The translations under genes were made by a program, and so were the position numbers. From NCBI GenBank assembly GCA_003520105.1, contig DOVL01000209.1:1-6264 (forward strand): 6,264 nucleotides of DNA, read 5' to 3'. The notes under the pieces were generated by a model. The model had not been told where the DNA came from, made no database searches, and worked only from the letters and a program-made list of their open reading frames with translations. The DNA is from Lachnospiraceae bacterium (GTDB taxonomy: Bacteria > Bacillota > Clostridia > Lachnospirales > Lachnospiraceae). This document shows, one piece after another, positions 6,209 through 6,264 of the stretch (position 1 is the first letter of the stretch; each line of letters starts with the position of its first letter).

Positions 6209-6264
6209 AGCTGCTAACGGGAATCGAACCCGTGACCTCAACATTACCGATGTTGCGCTCTACC
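6209..6264 (-). tRNA. tRNA-Thr (anticodon GGU), 5' end beyond window
   Basis: Read on the minus strand, the sequence shows the end of the D loop and D stem (GGTAGAGC), an anticodon stem CAACA/TGTTG around TCGGTAA with anticodon GGT (plus-strand acc at 6246-6248), a five-base variable loop AGGTC, and a T arm ACGGG-TTCGAAT-CCCGT. The acceptor strand TAGCAGC (6210-6216) and a U discriminator (6209) follow. CCA is not encoded and would be added after transcription. Anticodon GGU reads ACC and ACU threonine codons. About 19 bases of the 5' end are missing at the window edge; the missing acceptor strand should be close to GCTGCTA. Confidence 0.95.

Overview
The window looks like a low-to-moderate-GC Gram-positive Clostridia chromosome, most likely Lachnospiraceae or a close relative. 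The grounds are GGAGG-type ribosome binding sites, AT-rich intergenic DNA, Thr-rich extracellular linkers, cadherin-like beta-sandwich domains, a type I dockerin, a Gln-tRNA synthetase and a tRNA gene without encoded CCA. The assignment rests on protein style and gene content, not on a marker gene.

All three protein genes lie on the minus strand and are read from right to left. The first (4038-5714) encodes a secreted GH73-like peptidoglycan glucosaminidase that ends in a two-repeat type I dockerin. The second (1443-3986), 51 bases downstream, encodes an 847-residue single-pass membrane protein. It has a cohesin-like ectodomain, a cadherin-like domain, an unrecognised domain, one transmembrane helix and a long acidic, repetitive cytoplasmic tail. 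The third (1421 to the left edge), only 21 bases further on, is glutaminyl-tRNA synthetase, whose C-terminus is cut off by the window edge. A well-formed extended -10 promoter (-35 TTGAGT, 17-base spacer, TACAAT) lies just before the first gene, so the three probably form one transcription unit. A weak internal promoter could serve glnS separately.

The right part (about 5715-6264) is non-coding apart from the last bases. It holds the operon promoter, a short patch with repeated ATTCCG/CGGAAT elements, a very AT-rich stretch, three successive hairpins and the 3' three-quarters of a minus-strand tRNA-Thr(GGU). One hairpin is a perfect 18-bp stem with a 3-base loop. The one nearest the tRNA is flanked by A and T runs and looks like a bidirectional terminator.

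The most interesting reading is functional. A dockerin-tagged cell-wall hydrolase and a membrane-anchored cohesin-like protein are encoded side by side. This suggests a minimal cohesin/dockerin system that tethers a peptidoglycan hydrolase to the membrane and links it to a disordered cytoplasmic tail, rather than a polysaccharide-degrading cellulosome. The domains are visible in the sequence; the pairing is an inference.
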